Source: Pseudomonas silvicola | GTDB taxonomy: Bacteria; Pseudomonadota; Gammaproteobacteria; Pseudomonadales; Pseudomonadaceae | NCBI RefSeq assembly: GCF_026651855.1 | Contig: NZ_CP093281.1 | Coordinates: 496,001 to 560,000, forward strand | Length of the DNA stretch: 64,000 bases | Direction: 5' to 3' | In this document: positions 63,642-64,000 of the stretch, in pieces | How the letters are laid out: each line of letters begins with the position of its first letter | Numbering within the stretch: the first letter of the stretch is position 1 | Program-made: the position numbers and the translations under genes | Notes under the pieces: model-generated | The model's database searches: none | Seen by the model: only the letters and a program-made list of their open reading frames with translations | Told to the model about the DNA's origin: nothing

Positions 63642-64000
63642 TTAAGCCTGTTCCAGAGCACGTAGCTCTGGGGCGATGTGATCAGCGATTAATTCAATGG
63701 AACGCAGAATGTCGGCGTGTGGCGGATCGATTGAGTGCACTGGAAGGTGATATCGGTGACACGTTGCAAGGTCGAGTCGGCGCGTATGACGCCAACACCG
63801 CAGGTGCACGCCGTGCGCGCATCAAGCTGGCGCGCATGGCTTCAGCGAATGGCCGTGATGACGTACGCAGCCTGGAACTGCTCAGCCTGGCGCCGCAACT
63901 CTGGTCACGAGACGACGCGCATAGTCATTTGAATCGGCAACAAACGCGGTGCGTGAGGCGAGGATGCGCGGTGCATACCGGCCGGCGCGCGGCCAGATAG
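63642..64000 (-). CDS. LLM-class flavin monooxygenase, C-terminal part
   Basis: The C-terminal 120 residues of a luciferase-like monooxygenase. PRILASRTAFVADSNDYARR, LRRQAEQFQAAY, then a GTPEQVLASLRADSTLQRVT DITFQVHSIDPPHADILRSI ELIADHIAPELRALEQA ending, assembled from three frames. The FQVHSIDPPH.YILRSIELIA..V.P.L ending is characteristic of the KPN_01858-type 'putative FMN-dependent luciferase-like monooxygenase'. The N-terminus is beyond the window. First visible gene of the cluster with the CMD and VOC proteins. Confidence 0.75.

Noticed and set aside
1-64000. Insertion sequences, prophage, integrase, tRNA or rRNA genes
   Set aside because: No transposase, integrase or phage motifs, and no tRNA- or rRNA-like sequence, were recognised anywhere in the window.

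Overview
The window looks like accessory DNA of a gammaproteobacterium of the order Enterobacterales, most plausibly Erwiniaceae (Pantoea or Erwinia type). The closest recognisable relatives are enteric proteins: NudK, YciG, FepA, YbdH/HcxA, H-NS and a YghA-like SDR. There are no rRNA, tRNA, ribosomal-protein or replication genes. Nearly all genes are transporters, receptors, scavenging enzymes and regulators, which fits a large plasmid or a variable chromosomal region (inference). The dominant technical fact is that almost every gene is broken by one to several single-base indels, often in homopolymers, in otherwise well conserved proteins. I read this as uncorrected long-read consensus rather than mass pseudogenisation. 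Gene limits below therefore span several frames, and start and end are taken from conserved termini.

Layout. 1-1995: zinc/metallophore-type ABC permease and binding protein behind a Zur-box-like palindrome. 2.1-6.3 kb: panE, a DeoR regulator, nudK with a small DUF4406-like partner, an AlaX editing protein and a CarG-like secreted protein. 6.4-10.7 kb: SDR/LysR pair, EamA exporter, YghA-like SDR, YciG. 10.9-14.3 kb: siderophore-binding protein and TonB receptor with a Fur box. 14.6-18.6 kb: RpiR regulator, EamA exporter, two GNATs, an Asp-nucleophile alpha/beta hydrolase. 18.6-20.7 kb: Gfo/Idh/MocA plus IolE pair. 20.9-23.2 kb: FepA-type receptor with a strong Fur box. 23.4-24.6 kb: secreted GH5 glycosidase.

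24.9-29.8 kb: complete polar amino-acid ABC transporter followed by a BisC-type molybdoenzyme. 29.8-32.5 kb: VOC protein, a small hypothetical, then a fasciclin protein with an ECF sigma factor and its anti-sigma factor. 32.5-40.3 kb: a WYL regulator, then MmgE/PrpD, M20 deacylase and GNAT on the minus strand facing a YbdH-like dehydrogenase, an NtaA/SnaA/DszA monooxygenase and an aminotransferase. Together with the amino-acid transporter this matches the gene content of the Bacillus yxe operon for S-(2-succino)cysteine salvage. 40.3-44.7 kb: H-NS-like protein, CitMHS transporter, royal-jelly/dopachrome-tautomerase-like protein, LysR. 45-48.3 kb: TonB siderophore receptor and a NicO Ni/Co transporter.

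48.5-56.1 kb: a second sulfur-type module (acyl-CoA-dehydrogenase-like monooxygenase, two Tat-exported SsuA/TauA-type binding proteins, permease, ATPase, PLP cysteine-synthase-like enzyme, LysR). 56.2-60.8 kb: SRPBCC protein and an FbpABC-type transporter with a fused double permease. 61.1-64 kb: a poorly characterised cluster of VOC protein, M20 remnant, fused double CMD/alkylhydroperoxidase protein and the C-terminal end of a luciferase-like monooxygenase running off the window. Taken together the region is built for scavenging iron, zinc and organosulfur/amino-acid derivatives.
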